Assembly: GCF_011386835.1 (NCBI RefSeq)
Contig: NC_088800.1
Coordinates: 682,001-746,000 of the forward strand
DNA: 64,000 nucleotides
DNA from: Chrysemys picta bellii
Taxonomy: Eukaryota > Chordata > Testudines > Emydidae
Reading direction: 5' to 3'
Positions within the stretch are counted from its first letter, which is position 1. Each line of letters starts with the position of its first letter. The notes below the pieces were generated by a model, which searched no databases, had not been told where the DNA came from, and was given only the letters and a program-made list of their open reading frames with translations. The position numbers and the translations under genes are program-made. Shown here piece by piece: positions 1 to 11,427 of this stretch.

Positions 1-140
1 GGGAATGGGACCTTTCCCCTCTAGGGGGCACCGGCTCCCATCTGGCTCCAGGGCAGGGGACTGGCTGGCTCAGGGGGGCGGGGAATGGGACCTGGGGCCT
101 TTCCCCTCTAGGGGCGCCGGTTCCCATCCAGCCCCAGGAG
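1..140. repeat. Two-copy GC-rich tandem repeat in SERINC4 intron
   Basis: The block beginning GGGAATGGGACCT at position 1 recurs at about position 81, followed in both copies by a TTTCCCCTCTAGGGG segment and a CCGG-TCCCATC segment. The unit is about 80 bp and the copies differ by small indels. It lies downstream of the last visible SERINC4 exon and so is intronic for that gene. No coding signal is seen here. Confidence 0.6.
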
Positions 141-241
141 AGTAGTAACCGAAGGCGGCTGTTCTCCTGGCTGTGCTGGTGGGGCAGGCCCCACAGCACC
201 GGCCCCAGGGTGGTGCTGGGTACGTGTCCATTGGTTGGTAC

Positions 242-1411
242 CTTGCAGGAATCGGTCATCAGGGATGAAGAAGGCTGCTGCACAAAGCCCGACCAGAATC
301 AGCAGCTTCAGGAACCAGAACCTGCAATCAAGGTCAGAAGTCAGGGAGCCCCCGACCCAGCCCCACGTCCTTCCCGCTGGGGCCAGCTGCAGCTCCGTGC
401 GCAGAGGCAGGCCCGTGGCACGGGCGTCTCTTACCCGTTGTGCAGCAGGGCGCGGAAGTTGCTGCTGGATCTCACGTTGATCAGGAAGACGGCCTGCGCC
501 AGGTAGAAGCAGGCGGTTCCGAAGCAGACCCTGTAGACTGCCGAGTAGCCCACCAGGAGGTCACAGTCCATGCCCCCGGGGAGGTGCTCGCAGAGCAGGG
601 CGTAGAAAGGCACCTGCAGAGGGGGAATCACAGGGACGGATCAGCCGCCTGCCCGAGACAGCCTGGGGCAATGCAGGGCCACACCTGCCCCTCGGGGCTC
701 ACTTTGCCGGGCCCAGAGCCAGGGCGATACCCGGGGAGCGGGACAGAGCAGACCTACGCCAGGACGGGGGCCAGCAGCCAGGCTCCCCAGGCGCCACTCA
801 CGTTCTCCTTGACGGCTTCGGAGACGGTGCGGGAGAGCATGAGGCAGCACACCGCAGAGGCCAGGACGTGGAAGAGGGTGTAGAGGATGCGGCTTCCTGT
901 GGACACCTTAATGCTGGGGCAGCAGGAGCAGCAGAAGCCACAGGGGGCTGGGCCGCAACAGCAGCAGATCTGGGGGGTGAAAGACAGCGGCGTCACTCCC
1001 GTGGGCCTGCGTCCCGGCTGCCCAGGGCGAGGTGTAGGCCACAGGGGCTCTGGGGGTCGCCGCGGTGCGGGGGGGGGGCAGCAGAACCACGGTGCGAGCC
1101 AAGAGGCCGCTGAGCTGCGCCGCGGGCCTGGGGATTGTTGGGCAGCCCTGTGCGGACACGGACTCACCGGCACCAACTGCCTTCAAGTGGGGAGCTGGGC
1201 CAAGCTGGTAGCAGGCCCCTGCCCCACAGGATGGCGGCCCCAGTGGGAGTGGGCTCCACAGCCCGACCGTCTCCGAGGGAGGCCATGGGGCTGCGCCAGG
1301 CGTCACCAGTGGCCTGGGAAGGGGGGCTGGGGCAAGGCTCACCTGGTAGACGAGCGAGTTCACGAGGCAGCTGCAGAGGTGGCTGCGTCTCAGCATTGGG
1401 GTGAGGGACAT
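242..1411 (-). CDS. SERINC4: SERINC4, 5' four coding exons (partial)
   Basis: Serine incorporator 4 is a multipass membrane protein of the SERINC/TDE1 family. Coding exons on the minus strand are 1411-1343, 969-802, 613-435 and 321-242; all internal junctions are GT-AG and the phases join cleanly. The joined protein is 165 codons plus one base. After a short N-terminus come the family's cysteine cluster ([16 protein letters not shown], about residues 25-40), a first membrane segment ([18 protein letters not shown]), a loop with CEHLPGG and [10 protein letters not shown], a second hydrophobic stretch, and [20 protein letters not shown] as the third membrane segment. The cysteine cluster, the SRTV motif and AVYRVC fit SERINC4 rather than SERINC1, 2, 3 or 5. 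The start at 1411 has G at -3; a second in-frame ATG at 1396 is possible. The donor at 241 shows the gene continues beyond the left edge. Its divergent neighbour is HYPK, as in mammals. Confidence 0.9.
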
Positions 1412-2974
1412 GGCTGGCTGCGCCCGGCCCCAGCTGCTCCTCCGGGGATGGCAAGGAGGCAGGCTCAGGGACGTCTCATGTTGGCACCAGCCCCAGTGGG
1501 AAGGGGCTGTCCTGGCCCAGAAGAGGCCCAAGGGGCTGCACTGAGGCTGCTGCGTCTTTCCTGGACGGGTCCCTGTTGAATGGCCAGTGCGAAGGGGGAG
1601 CCGAGCTGAGCTGCTCCTCAATGGGATTAGTGGGGGATTGGGAGGCTCTGGCCAGCCCTGGCCATCTGTTCCTGCCGGCGGGCTGGGGGCAGCGCTGCAG
1701 GGCAGGGCCAAGCCTGCACAGGCTCCTTGCCCCCAGCTGATGCCAGACAGAGAGACAGAGCTGCCCTGGGCCCATCCACCCCCTGCCCTGGACAGCTCCC
1801 CAACATGCCTCTCCAGCAGAACACAGCCCCTTTCCTCCCTCCCCAGCTGCCATTGACTGCCCCAGGCCTTCCAGGGGGTGGCTGTCCCGCTCTGGGAGGG
1901 ATTAGGGCTGCTAATTGACTTAGGGTTTCCAGACTCACCTCATGGGGGGTGGGCAGAGCCCAGGAGATGGGGCAGGCCCTGCCCACTACCTCCCCATGGA
2001 GAAGGCCAGGCAGCCGAGAACTACCTCCCTCAGTAGCTCAAGCCCTGGCCACAGGGGGCATGGACAGCAAACCCAGTTTCCCTCAGGACTCAGCTCCCCA
2101 GAGCCCCTGCTGTACCCCATGTCCTCACCTGGACGGACAGGGCATGCAGAATGGGCTGGAGGCCCACCAGGAGGCCCAGGCAGTGCGGCCTGGGGAGGGG
2201 AAGGGAGAGGTTACATCACCCAGCCCCTGCAATGCAGTTGGGCCAGGCAGAGGGCATGGGCACCCATTGGTTCCTCCCTGGAGCTTTGATGCGTTTGCTA
2301 GTCATCAGGCCTTATGCCCTGCCCTGATCCAGACTGTGCCCCACCCCAGGGGGCCACCCCCTTGGCTTCCTGGACCCCCGAGGGGAGCAGCACTGGGATG
2401 CAGGGAGCGCCTAGCCACACGGAAGAGCTCTCCCAGCTGCCAGAGCAGCAAACCAGGCTCCTGGGCTGCGGCTCTGCCGCTAGTTGGTCTTTGCTGAAGC
2501 GCCTCTGACGGGCCTGTGGCGAGCAGGATCCGCCCTCCAGACGGCTGGGGCAGCGTATGCATGCCTGGGACTCACTGAAACCCGGTGGGATGTCTGCAGG
2601 ACTGGAACATTCAAGTCACTGGTTCTGACCTGCTCAGGGAGGCAAGAGTGGGTAACGGGGCGGGGGGGGGGGGCACTCTGCCTCAAACACCATTTGCTGT
2701 TCAGATTTACTGACAACTCCGACCACGGCATCTCAAATGCATATGGATCAATGTGCTCACTAATAAAGCCCAGCTGGGGAGACTGGTGGGCATCTGTTAC
2801 AGACCATTGGATCAAACCAGAGACCAGGCTGCTCCTTAAGCACCCGTCTGTAATGTGGGGAAATAAATGCTCTCTTATGGCAGGGAGACATGCCAGAGGT
2901 CTCAGGCAGCCACTAGTAAAACATCATTGGAGTTTTTATAATGATGGAGGATGACTTTCTAACACAAACCGTAT
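1412..2974. other. Intergenic, SERINC4 upstream region, no gene seen
   Basis: The sequence is GC-rich up to about 2560 and then more balanced. Several open frames exist but none resembles a known protein, and they look like GC-driven chance frames. The part next to 1411 must hold the SERINC4 promoter, but no TATA box or clear motif stands out. A G-run lies at about 2660-2671. Confidence 0.5.
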
Positions 2975-3074
2975 TGCAGCCAATGCGGATCAACCCTAGT
3001 TTGGACCTCTTGGATACAGATTAATTGATTACTGGACTGGAAGTTGGTGGTTGCCTAGGGACCCGTGATCATAA

Positions 3075-3143
3075 TTTGAGTACATTCAATATATAACACC
3101 AGTTGGGGCTGTGCTCCGTTTGGCCATATTGAATGTACTCAAA
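3075..3143. repeat. Perfect 18-bp inverted repeat, 33-bp loop
   Basis: The left arm TTTGAGTACATTCAATAT at 3075-3092 is the exact reverse complement of 3126-3143. The 33-bp loop between them is not part of the arms. It lies inside the CR1 fossil, where the aligned copy elsewhere in the window does not show such a hairpin. Confidence 0.85.
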
Positions 3144-3263
3144 TATATATACACACTTGGTGCTTTAAAGGGGCTAATTTCCCCAAGCCGAAGAACATTA
3201 TAAGTGAAATTAATTGAGAGGCAAAATTTAGACTGAAAAATGTGAATGAACATAGAGAGCTCT

Positions 3264-3367
3264 TTAAAAGAGAGGTTTCAGAGTAGCAGTCGTGTTAGTC
3301 TGTATCCGCAAAAAGAACAGGAGTACTTCTGGCACCTTAGAGACTAACAAATTTAGTTAAAAGAGAG
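3264..3367 (-). mobile_element. 82-bp Penelope-like/SINE-like fragment with 11-bp target duplication
   Basis: The 82-bp insert at 3275-3356 begins GTTTCAGAGTAGCAGTCGTG. It is the minus-strand form of the repeat whose other copies lie at 29975 and 32490; the shared block is the reverse complement of GTTAGTCTCTAAGGTGCCA. It is flanked by a perfect duplication TTAAAAGAGAG at 3264-3274 and 3357-3367, so it inserted cleanly into the CR1. The Penelope-like assignment is from memory of the family and is less certain than the insertion itself. Confidence 0.75.
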
Positions 3368-4690
3368 TTTATTACATGGCCGAAAAGACAATAGAGAAAG
3401 AGGACAACGTTGGTTAAAAACCCATCCTGGTTCAGAGGGGAAGTGAAGGCAGCAATTAGAAACAAAGCAAAATGTAACAAATGGAAAAATGGGAAGTAAA
3501 TAGCAATCAATATAAACTAAAATAAATTAAGTGTAGAAAATTCGTAAAAGGAAGATGAAGACATCATGGGAAAAAAATCCATGTCTGGCAGGCTAAAGAC
3601 AACTAGGTTTTTTTAACTATATCAGAAGAAGTAAAATCCAAATAATGGCATAGGCCCATGACTAGACCGAGATGGTAAAATTTGTTAATGATACTGCAAA
3701 GGCAGAAGTGTTCAATACATATTTCTGTTCTGTATTTGGAAAGAAGCGGAATGACATATTCATATCATGTGAGGATGATTAAGTATTTTCTAGTCCATTT
3801 GTAAGTAAATGAGGATGTCAAATAACTTAAAATATTTATACCTGGTAGAAGTTATCAGGCCAAGAGAACTTACACCCAAGAGTCCTAAAAGAGGTGGTTG
3901 AGGAGATCTCTGGCCTGCTGATGTTAATGTTTAATAAATCTTGGAATACTGGGGAAATTCCAGAAGATTGGAAGAGTGCTAATGTCATGTGGTGACAATA
4001 TTCAAAAGGGGCAAATGGGATAACCTGGATAACTAACGGCCAGTTAGCTTGACATCAATCCTAGGGAAAACAATGGAAATGCGGATATGGGATTCAAAGT
4101 ATAGAAATATAATTAATGTCAGTCGACATGGTTTTATGGAAAACTGGTCATGTCCAACAAACCTGATTTCTTTCTTTGATAAGATTACATTTTGTTGATA
4201 AAGGTAACTATGGTGATGTCATGTACTTAGACTTTAGTAAGGCATTTCATACTGCATGGTATTCTGATTAAATCACTCGCTCTATACAATAGTAATCAAT
4301 CACGTGTTAAGTGGATTAAGAACTGGCTAACTGCCAGATCTCAAAACGGACTCGTCGCTCAACAGGGAGTTTTTATGGAGACTCCACAGGAGTCAGTTCT
4401 AGGCCTAATGCTGCTCCACATTTTGATCAGTGACCTGGACGTAAATATAAAATCCCTGCTGATCACATCTGCGGATGAACAAGAATTGGTGGAGTGGTAA
4501 CTAACAGGGAGGATAGAGCCGTCCTACAGAGCCACCCAGATCACTTGGTTATCTGGGCCCATTCAAACTAAGTACATCTTAATCCAGCCAAATACAAGAG
4601 AACGTGTCCAGGAAGGACTTCCAGCTGTGCCTGCAGAATGAGGAGCTGTCTCCTGGGAAGATGGGTCTCCAAGGAGGATTGTGGGGTGAC

Positions 4691-4979
4691 GGAGGATGGT
4701 CCAGCGGTTCAGGTGCTAGCCTCAGACTAGGAAGACCCAGGTTCAGTTCCAGGCTCTGCCACAGATTCCCAGTGTGACCCTGGGACAGTCACTTGGCATC
4801 TGTGCAGGGGGCTGACAGCCCGGCCCAGCTCCTCAGCCAAACTCAAACTAGCCGTGTCCATGCTGGGCCGGAGTGAAACGGTGAAGTAAGCCACAGCCTT
4901 GCCCTCCACGCTGCCGGGGCTCTTACCATTGCTCTGTACTGCAGTGCCCAGGGCCTCAGGGTGTCAGGCACTGTACAGA
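4691..4979 (+). mobile_element. tRNA-derived SINE
   Basis: The start resembles a tRNA. An A-box-like block (TGGTCCAGCGGTTCAGG) lies near 4698 and a B-box-like block GGTTCAGTTCC near 4740. They are followed by the non-tRNA body (CCTGGGACAGTCACTTGG) typical of vertebrate tRNA-type SINEs. The 3' part runs into the segment CACTGTACAGACAAGAGACA, which feeds directly into the minisatellite that follows. It differs from the SINE family at 25005 and 44513. Confidence 0.6.
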
Positions 4980-5345
4980 CAAGAGACAGCCCTGCCCCAC
5001 AGAGCTACAACCGGAGCACAAGCCAAGAGACAGCCCTGCCCCACAGAGCTACAACCGGCGCACAGGCCAAGAGACAGCCTGCCCCACAGAGCTACAACCG
5101 GCGCATAGGCCAAGAGACAGCCCTGCCCCATAGAGCTACAACCGGAGCACAGGCCAAGAGACAGCCCTGACCCACAGAGCTACAACCGGAGCACAGGCCA
5201 AGAGACAGCCCTGCCCCACAGAGCTACAACCGGAGCACAAGCCAAGAGACAGCCCTGCCCCACAGAGCTACAACCGGAGCACAGGCCAAGAGACAGCCCT
5301 GCCCCACAGAGCTACAACCGGAGCACAAGACAAGAGACAACCGGT
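4979..5345. repeat. Minisatellite, about eight 44-bp units
   Basis: About eight head-to-tail copies of a roughly 44-bp unit containing AAGAGACAGCCCTGCCCC and ACAGAGCTACAACCGG. Differences are single bases (A/C at GAGCACA versus GCGCACA, one deleted C in the third unit). The unit matches the 3' end of the SINE-like sequence just upstream, so the array appears to have grown from that tail. Confidence 0.9.
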
Positions 5346-8300
5346 GCACACAGAGGGACGGACAGGGGCACAAAGTGACACAAGCAGCATCTGAAACAGG
5401 GCCATCAAGGGCACCACCACGAAGTATCCCTGCACTGGTGGAGTCGGGGGCTGCTACCCCAGAGCCGTGGACGTCTAACGGTTCTGTCCAGCAGGTAGCT
5501 GGCTGGAAGCAGGAACTGAACAGAAGAGACTGCCGGTTGGTGCTCTCCAGTGCCCGAAGGAGGGGGCCCAGCTAGAGGAGAGAGGGCAGGAGGGCCCATG
5601 CTCTCAGGAGCACTGTGGTGAGTCACTTACTGTTTTGCAGAGCTCGGCCATTCCCCGTCTCACGGTACGGTGTGTGCGTATGTGAGAAGTTCCTGTGCAA
5701 AGCCTGCATTCCTGACTGACCTGCCAGGGGTCCCCCAAGGGTGAACCTAGGGGCCAGGCACCCGCAGTGGGAAGGCTCCGCACTGGTCATGGTCACTGCA
5801 GAGGCTCACATCCCAGGGAAGGGTTTCAGACAGGGAGTCTGCACGTGAGCAGAGCCAGAGACGGGGCCTGAACGCTGCCCAGACCTAGCCGGCTTGGGAG
5901 CGCGTGGGAGCCAATTGCAGCAGGCTACTGATCATGCACGAGAGGGACTGACAGGAAGATCAGTCTCTAGGGCGGGCGGCGGAGTTGGGGAGCACTAAAC
6001 TCCCGCACCTCTTGCTGCATGCAGCGCTCCCCCTTTGTGCCGAACGTGGCCCCCTTCCCAGCAGATCGCACGGGGCGTGTCCACGTGGTAGCTGGCCTGG
6101 ATGGCTCCGAGCAGAAAGGCTGGGTGGGTGGTGGAGCAGGACAGGTGGGGAGTGGGTGTCGGGCAGGACGCCCGGGGGAAGGGACATGTGCCCGCACTCA
6201 GCAGCAATGGTCATCCCCAGCAGCACATCCTGGCTGCCTGTGACACCCACATCCTCCTACACACACTGTGCATCCAGGGAGTCCTGGAGCTCGCTGCCCA
6301 CTCCAAAGCCCCCAGGCACAGGGCACGCCTGGGGGACACACACTGGTCCCATCTGCGATTGGTTCTCAGCCCTGCTTGCTAGCCACAGGCATGGGGCTCA
6401 GGCTCCTAAGGGCCAACAGGAAAGGAGATCAGGTAGGTCCCTGATGTGCTGGGGCTCTGGGTCTGAAACAGCTCTGGGGTGCCGGCAGCCAGCATCACCA
6501 CACGAGGCATCAGCTGGCACCGGGGCAGGCAGAGCACCCAGCGCCTCAGGGCAGAGAGAGCGAATCGTGTGCTCCCGTGGCAGCATATGGGGAGGAGAGG
6601 GGGCACAAACTGGGGCGGGGGCAGGGAAGCAGGCACACACCACGGGGGAGTAGGGGGAGAGGAGGGGCACACACCATGGGGAGGGCTGGGGCGTGAGTGA
6701 TGGACGGAAGAATACAGCACGGCTCACAGTCAGTGCCAATGGCCAACTCCACATGGAGGTGGAAGCAAGAATTGGGAAGGGAAATGGAGCTTTTTTGAGT
6801 TTGGCAAATATTTCGTAAAAAGGAGAACCCAAGAACCAAGATAAAATGACACACGGTCACTGTGAGCCCCGCAGAGACCCACACTGTCCTTGCGAGACCC
6901 GCACCAGTACATGCATCTGAAACCTGGCGAATGCTAGAAGGCCCCTCAGGAACCGTATCCCGTCCCACCCGAGAAGCTTGCAGAGAATACGCAGCACCTG
7001 CAGTGAGATAAAGCAACTAACGCTGCTGCGTTGCAAAGTACTGGGCTGCAGACTGGAGAAAGGGGGCTGAAGTGGTTTAGGCATGTGGTACCATATTCCT
7101 AGACAAGCCCTTGATGGATCCCACTTGGTGGAAGATGGACCAGACGAGAACAGCTGAGACATAAACCATTGAGAAAGATGCTGCTGTGACGGAAGCAGAC
7201 GGCAATGGAGCAAGACGCGCGGCATTAGAGAGGTGGAAACGCTTGTGTCCCAAGGCTCGAGAGCATCTGGTGTAACCTGAAGGGGGGGGGGGGGGGCGCG
7301 TCTCCCCGTCATGGGCAGCCTCGTCCAGGCTAGTGTCCAGCAGGCAGCACGACCCTCCCCACCTGGTTCCTGAGAGAGCATCCCCACAGCAAACACTGCT
7401 CCCACGTGCCTGTCCCTCGCTCGCCGCCCCAGAGCGGCCTGCACTTTCACCTCAGACTGCCCAGCCGCACCTCCGAGCACAGCCACGCCATCTTGGGAGC
7501 AGAGCAGGGTTGGAATGGGACAAACCCAGGTGTTGCAGAGAGCACACAGGTGATCTGCCTTGGGAGCCAGCACTGAGCCGTGCCCCAGCATGGGGTGGGA
7601 GGGTGCTGAGTTTTGAATAAGCCAGGATGGTTTGCCCCTGCCCGGTGGTACCTATCACATGGCATCCAGGCCAGCACCCCATTTGGTTAGGCAGTGTTGC
7701 TGCATGGCTGTTAAAACAGTTGCCACATCATACCCCAGAAGTGGCTGCAGTTCATTGAGGGCAGTGATCCCTGGGGTGGTTCAGAGACAAGCCCTGTAAA
7801 TACCAGCAGGGTGTTCCTTGTGGCTCCTGGAAGGGGGCCACACTCCGGCTTACCTGGGCCTTACAGCAGCTAGCCACCATCCCCTCTGCAGGCCTGAAGC
7901 CACCAGCTCCCCAGTGGAGATGCCGGATGTGCTGCTCCAGCCTCCTGGTCATCAGTCCTGGAGTGTCTGGGCCTGACTAGCCTGCTAACAGCACATCCCT
8001 GTAGAACAGGTGGAGACTGGCAAATACCCCCACCAACTCCCTGCTTCTGGAAAACTATCCACAGTGGAAGCCAATTAGGCAGCAACCTGTTATTGGCTGA
8101 GGCTTGGTAGACCCGCCCCCAAGCATGATCTCTGGATGACTCTTGTCTTTCCATCAAGAGTGATTAAGTTGGGAACCAAATCAATCTTTTTAACCCTCTT
8201 ACCCAGCAGAAATAGAGAGATTAGCAATCCCTGGAAAGGAGTCTGCTCCCGCCAGCACAGACAGCCCCAGCTGCTGGGCACACGCCAGGCAGAGAGCGCA

Positions 8301-8809
8301 GGAGGTACTTTGTCACCTACAGAAAGTACAAAGAGAGCAAAGGAACACGCGAGATGCCCAATGCAGGCAGCAAGAGCAGAGCCTCTTTTGGCCTCCCCCT
8401 GTGCAGTGCCTGGCTGAGCCTTGTGGAACAGGGACCCTGACACTGCCCATCTGAGAGCTGCCGATGAAGGTCCCACATCAGCAGTGGAGAAATAGTCACT
8501 AAGTCAGCTCCTTGGGTCAAGGACCAACAGCCCTGAGCCCAGGGACAGCAGCCGCCATTTCAACCAGTTACAACAATCGTCTTAACATTGCCAGCTCTCC
8601 CCTCCCTGTGCCCCTCCAGCCTGGGGAACGGACAGCACCAGGCACACAAAGCCACAGTGATCAGTGCAAAGTAAAGTACCTGGAGGGAAAACTTACACCT
8701 GACCGGGTTCTAAATTACCGGTATCAATGCAAGACAGGGACCTGGGGTCTGAGCACCCTGCTCAGCGTGTAGCTGCCGTCAGAAGAGCAAAGATGTTTGG
8801 GTGTGGAAG
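5346..8809. other. Intergenic, no gene seen
   Basis: No exon, RNA gene or complete repeat was recognised. The sequence is mixed in composition, with a purine-rich, CACACACC-bearing stretch at about 6590-6690 and a G-run at about 7285-7297. The open frames here (up to 244 codons) have no recognisable domains and overlap in several frames. Confidence 0.5.
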
Positions 8810-9420
8810 GAACGGGATGAAAAATAACACAGAGAATATTCTAATGCTTTTATATCTCTCTGGAGCAGCCTCACTTGGCTCCTGTGCACAGCCCAGGTCA
8901 CCTCATCGCCGGAAGGGTCTAGCAGAACTCGAGGGACTCAAAGAAGGGTGCTGAGAACATTCGGGGCCTGGAGAAATTGCCCCATGAATGCAGATTGAAG
9001 AGACTGGACTGATACGCTAGAGAGGAGACCAATAAGAGGGTCCGTGATCAAAGTTTATAGCAGAGAGATTGGGAGCCTCTGTTCTCCCGTCTCGTAACGG
9101 GACGCCCCAGTGACACTGAAAGGTGGGCAATTTAAAATCCACTTATTGCACCTAACCTGTAATTCGACTGAGGAACTCAAGGCCACAGGAAGTCATTGTG
9201 GTGAAGAATTTAGCAAGCGTAAAAGAGGGGTTGGGCATTTCTATGGAGAACGAGAATATTCAGTTTCCCTAGTTAATGCAACCAAAGGGAGTATTGGGCG
9301 GTAAACATCTTGCTCCAAGGCTTAAGCCAGTCTCTACCTATCAAGGATCAGACTGGACCTATGCGGGGGACCGATATTGCAAACCCATGGAACCACGGTA
9401 TGAAATTGATGGCGGTTTAT
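8810..9420 (+). mobile_element. Decayed LINE-type fragment
   Basis: A plus-strand stretch in broken frames resembles the tail end of CR1/L2-type ORF2 and its following region. It has a CAGCCTCACTTGG..CAGGTCACCTCATC block near 8868-8907, then GGGGCCTGGAGAAATTGCCCCATGAA near 8964 and a GGCCACAGGAAGTCATTGTGG block near 9181. These blocks are familiar from interspersed LINE copies in reptiles. No intact frame remains. The exact family is uncertain. Confidence 0.4.
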
Positions 9421-9649
9421 GTAGGGTTGTGTTCTACTGCATGGGGGAGGGGTAGCATAGCTCCTCCAGGAAATAACCCTCAGGGCTGATTACATCTGAT
9501 CCTGGCAGCTCCCCCCCCGGGCTGGTTTGCATACACTGGGGCAAGCTGGCTTTGCCAGAGAGTAGGAGACAAAGGGCTAGTAAACCAGGGACCAGACCTT
9601 GGCAAGGCTGTAGGCATCCACTGAGCACTGAGCACTGACAAATTCAGAG

Positions 9650-10805
9650 CTGGAAACCAGAGCAGCTCATATATAAGATGGGTGTTGAATTTGTAAGAAT
9701 GTGTTTAGTGTTTAGACTCTACCAACTGCTTATAAGTTGCTGCCTGCATTAATCTTACTTGTAATGTCTGTATCCTGTGCTACAAGGTAACATAAGGTTT
9801 GCTTCATATAACTGTAAAAAGTGTCTGCTCTGAACGTGTGAGTCCAGGCAGGAAAAGTGGTTCCTCTGCCCACCCAGAACTATCAAGACTAAACGGGCCA
9901 TTCTGGAACATCACAACACAAAGGCTGGCTTAATGACCCTCTTACAGCCACCAAGGTGCCATGCATAGGTGCCAACTCCGGGGGTGCTCTGGGGCTGGAG
10001 CACCCACAGGGAAAAATTAGTGGGTGCTCTGCACCCATTGGCAGCCAAACGCCCCGCCCCAGCTCACCTCACCTTCGCCTCCTCCCCTGAGCACACCGCA
10101 TTCCCGCTTCTCCTCCCGGCGCTTGCGGCTGTGAAACAGCTGTTTCGCGGCCTAACAAGCTGTGGGAGGGAGGGGGGAGGAGTGGGAACGCGGCACGCTC
10201 AGGAGAGGAGGTGGGCAAGAGGCAAGGTTGGGGTGAGGATTTGGGGAAGGGGTCCAATGGGGCAGGGAGGGGGTGGAGTTGGGCCCAGGACTTTGGGGAA
10301 GGGGTTGGAATGGGTGTGGGGCAGGGGTGGAGTAGGGGCGGGGCCGGCGCCAGAAGTTGATGCCATTGGTGCCATGCGCGAGAGATCACGTCCCACCAGC
10401 TTGAATCTGAAGAGGGAAATAAATATAGCGGACATGAATATTTTTCATCTCTTTGCTGTTTGAACGCTTACAAGGGCTGGAGCTAAGAAACAAAAAGCAG
10501 AGATTCCCAGCCCAAAAAGACATTCAGTGCTGACAGACTGCTCCATCTCTGTTACCTCTAGAAACTATAGACTGAACTCATTTGGGTAAATATGTTGCCT
10601 GCTTTAACCTGTAAATAAACCTTTATTTCTTTTTCATAGTTAATAAATCCTTAATTAGTTTGTTATAGGAGAGGCTACCAGCGTTGCCTTTGGTTTGAGA
10701 TCTAAGGTACAAATTGACCCGGAATAAGTGACTGGTCTCTTCGGAGTGGGAACCACCTGAACATTTTGTGGTTTTTGGTGTCAATGACCATTTATAACAT
10801 TTATA
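9650..10805 (+). mobile_element. LTR-like element, split by a hAT insertion
   Basis: Two pieces, about 9650-9963 and 10377-10805, look like one endogenous LTR. The right piece has a polyadenylation signal AATAAA at 10614-10619, an AT-rich stretch, and a GTCTCTTCGGAGTGGGAACC block followed by TTTTGTGGTTTTTGGTG near its end. These features are typical of ERV-type LTRs in turtles. The pieces are separated by a transposon with an 8-bp target duplication. No internal viral genes are seen. The outer ends are approximate. Confidence 0.5.
9956..10376. mobile_element. Non-autonomous hAT-like transposon, 405 bp, 8-bp TSD
   Basis: The element spans 9964-10368. GTGCCATG occurs exactly at 9956-9963 and 10369-10376, the 8-bp duplication expected for hAT elements. 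The ends form imperfect terminal inverted repeats: CATAGGTGCCAACT on the left, and CAATGGCATCAACT as the reverse complement of the right end. The interior is GC-rich and noncoding, with no transposase. Confidence 0.8.
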
Positions 10806-11179
10806 ACCCAGGGGCTCCCCGGGGTGGCAAGACAGGCCGGCGTGCCCACGGGGACTGTCTGGGACTCTGGTAAGACGGTTACAGTGATGCAGGAGTTCAC
10901 ACACCACCAGGTCTGCCCTGAGGTTGGCACGCCCGAGAGCTGCGGGGTCCCCCCATCCATGGGGGTCAGAGCTCCAGTGTCCCCCTGCCCCGCGGCGGGG
11001 TCCCCCATTGCCCACAGCTCGCTGCCCCCGGGGCTGAGCTCCAGCTCCCGGGGGTCTTTGGCCGCCGCCGCCCCGGCACAAGCCGCGGGCCCGGCACAGG
11101 CGGGGAGGGGGCGGGACAGGCCGGCTGGTGCCGCGTGTGCCCGGGGAGGGGCGGCGGGTCTCATAGCTACGGCGGCCGG

Positions 11180-11427
11180 GGCGGACCCGCTCCCGCAATT
11201 CCCGAGTCCCGCAGCCCGGCGCGGGGCTGAGCAGGAGCGAGGGGGGGCAGGGGGGTCCCAGGGTCTGTGCCCAGCTCGGGACCCCCTCGGGACCGCGGCG
11301 CTATTCCCCGCCCGCCCGAGGGGGGGCGCCCGGCCGCTCTGTCCCGCCCGGCGCATCTCGCTGGTTCCGCCGCCGCCACGGGCCCAAGTCTCGTGACCGG
11401 AAGCGGAAGTCCGGGGCCGGCGGCGCG
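11180..11427 (+). promoter_or_regulatory. HYPK: HYPK CpG-island promoter with tandem ETS sites
   Basis: CpG density rises sharply from about 10980 and is highest from 11180 to 11720. Directly before the HYPK start codon lie two ETS-type motifs: ACCGGAAG at 11396-11403 and GCGGAAGT at 11403-11410, only 18-32 bp upstream of the ATG at 11428. No TATA box is seen. This suits a housekeeping gene with a very short leader. The transcription start is inferred to lie between about 11350 and 11400. Confidence 0.65.

Larger units (their letters stand above)
2975..4690 (+). mobile_element. Decayed CR1 LINE (sense)
   Basis: A plus-strand LINE fossil of CR1 type. Broken reading frames carry reverse-transcriptase hallmarks. 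Around 3940-3990 is the segment equivalent to TGEIPEDWKSANV, around 4030-4060 the NYRPVSLTSILGK-like block, and around 4200-4260 the DVMYLDFSKAF block before the catalytic domain. Its upstream part (about 3000-3770) is homologous to the antisense CR1 at 31070-31740, including the region before the polymerase. Stops and frameshifts are frequent, so it is dead. It is interrupted by an 82-bp insert at 3275-3356. The 3' end fades out near 4690, where a tRNA-derived SINE begins. Confidence 0.8.

Noticed and set aside
908..1711. 267-codon minus-strand open frame near SERINC4 exons 1-2
   Set aside because: Only the 23 codons of exon 1 in it belong to SERINC4; the rest reads through introns and upstream sequence.
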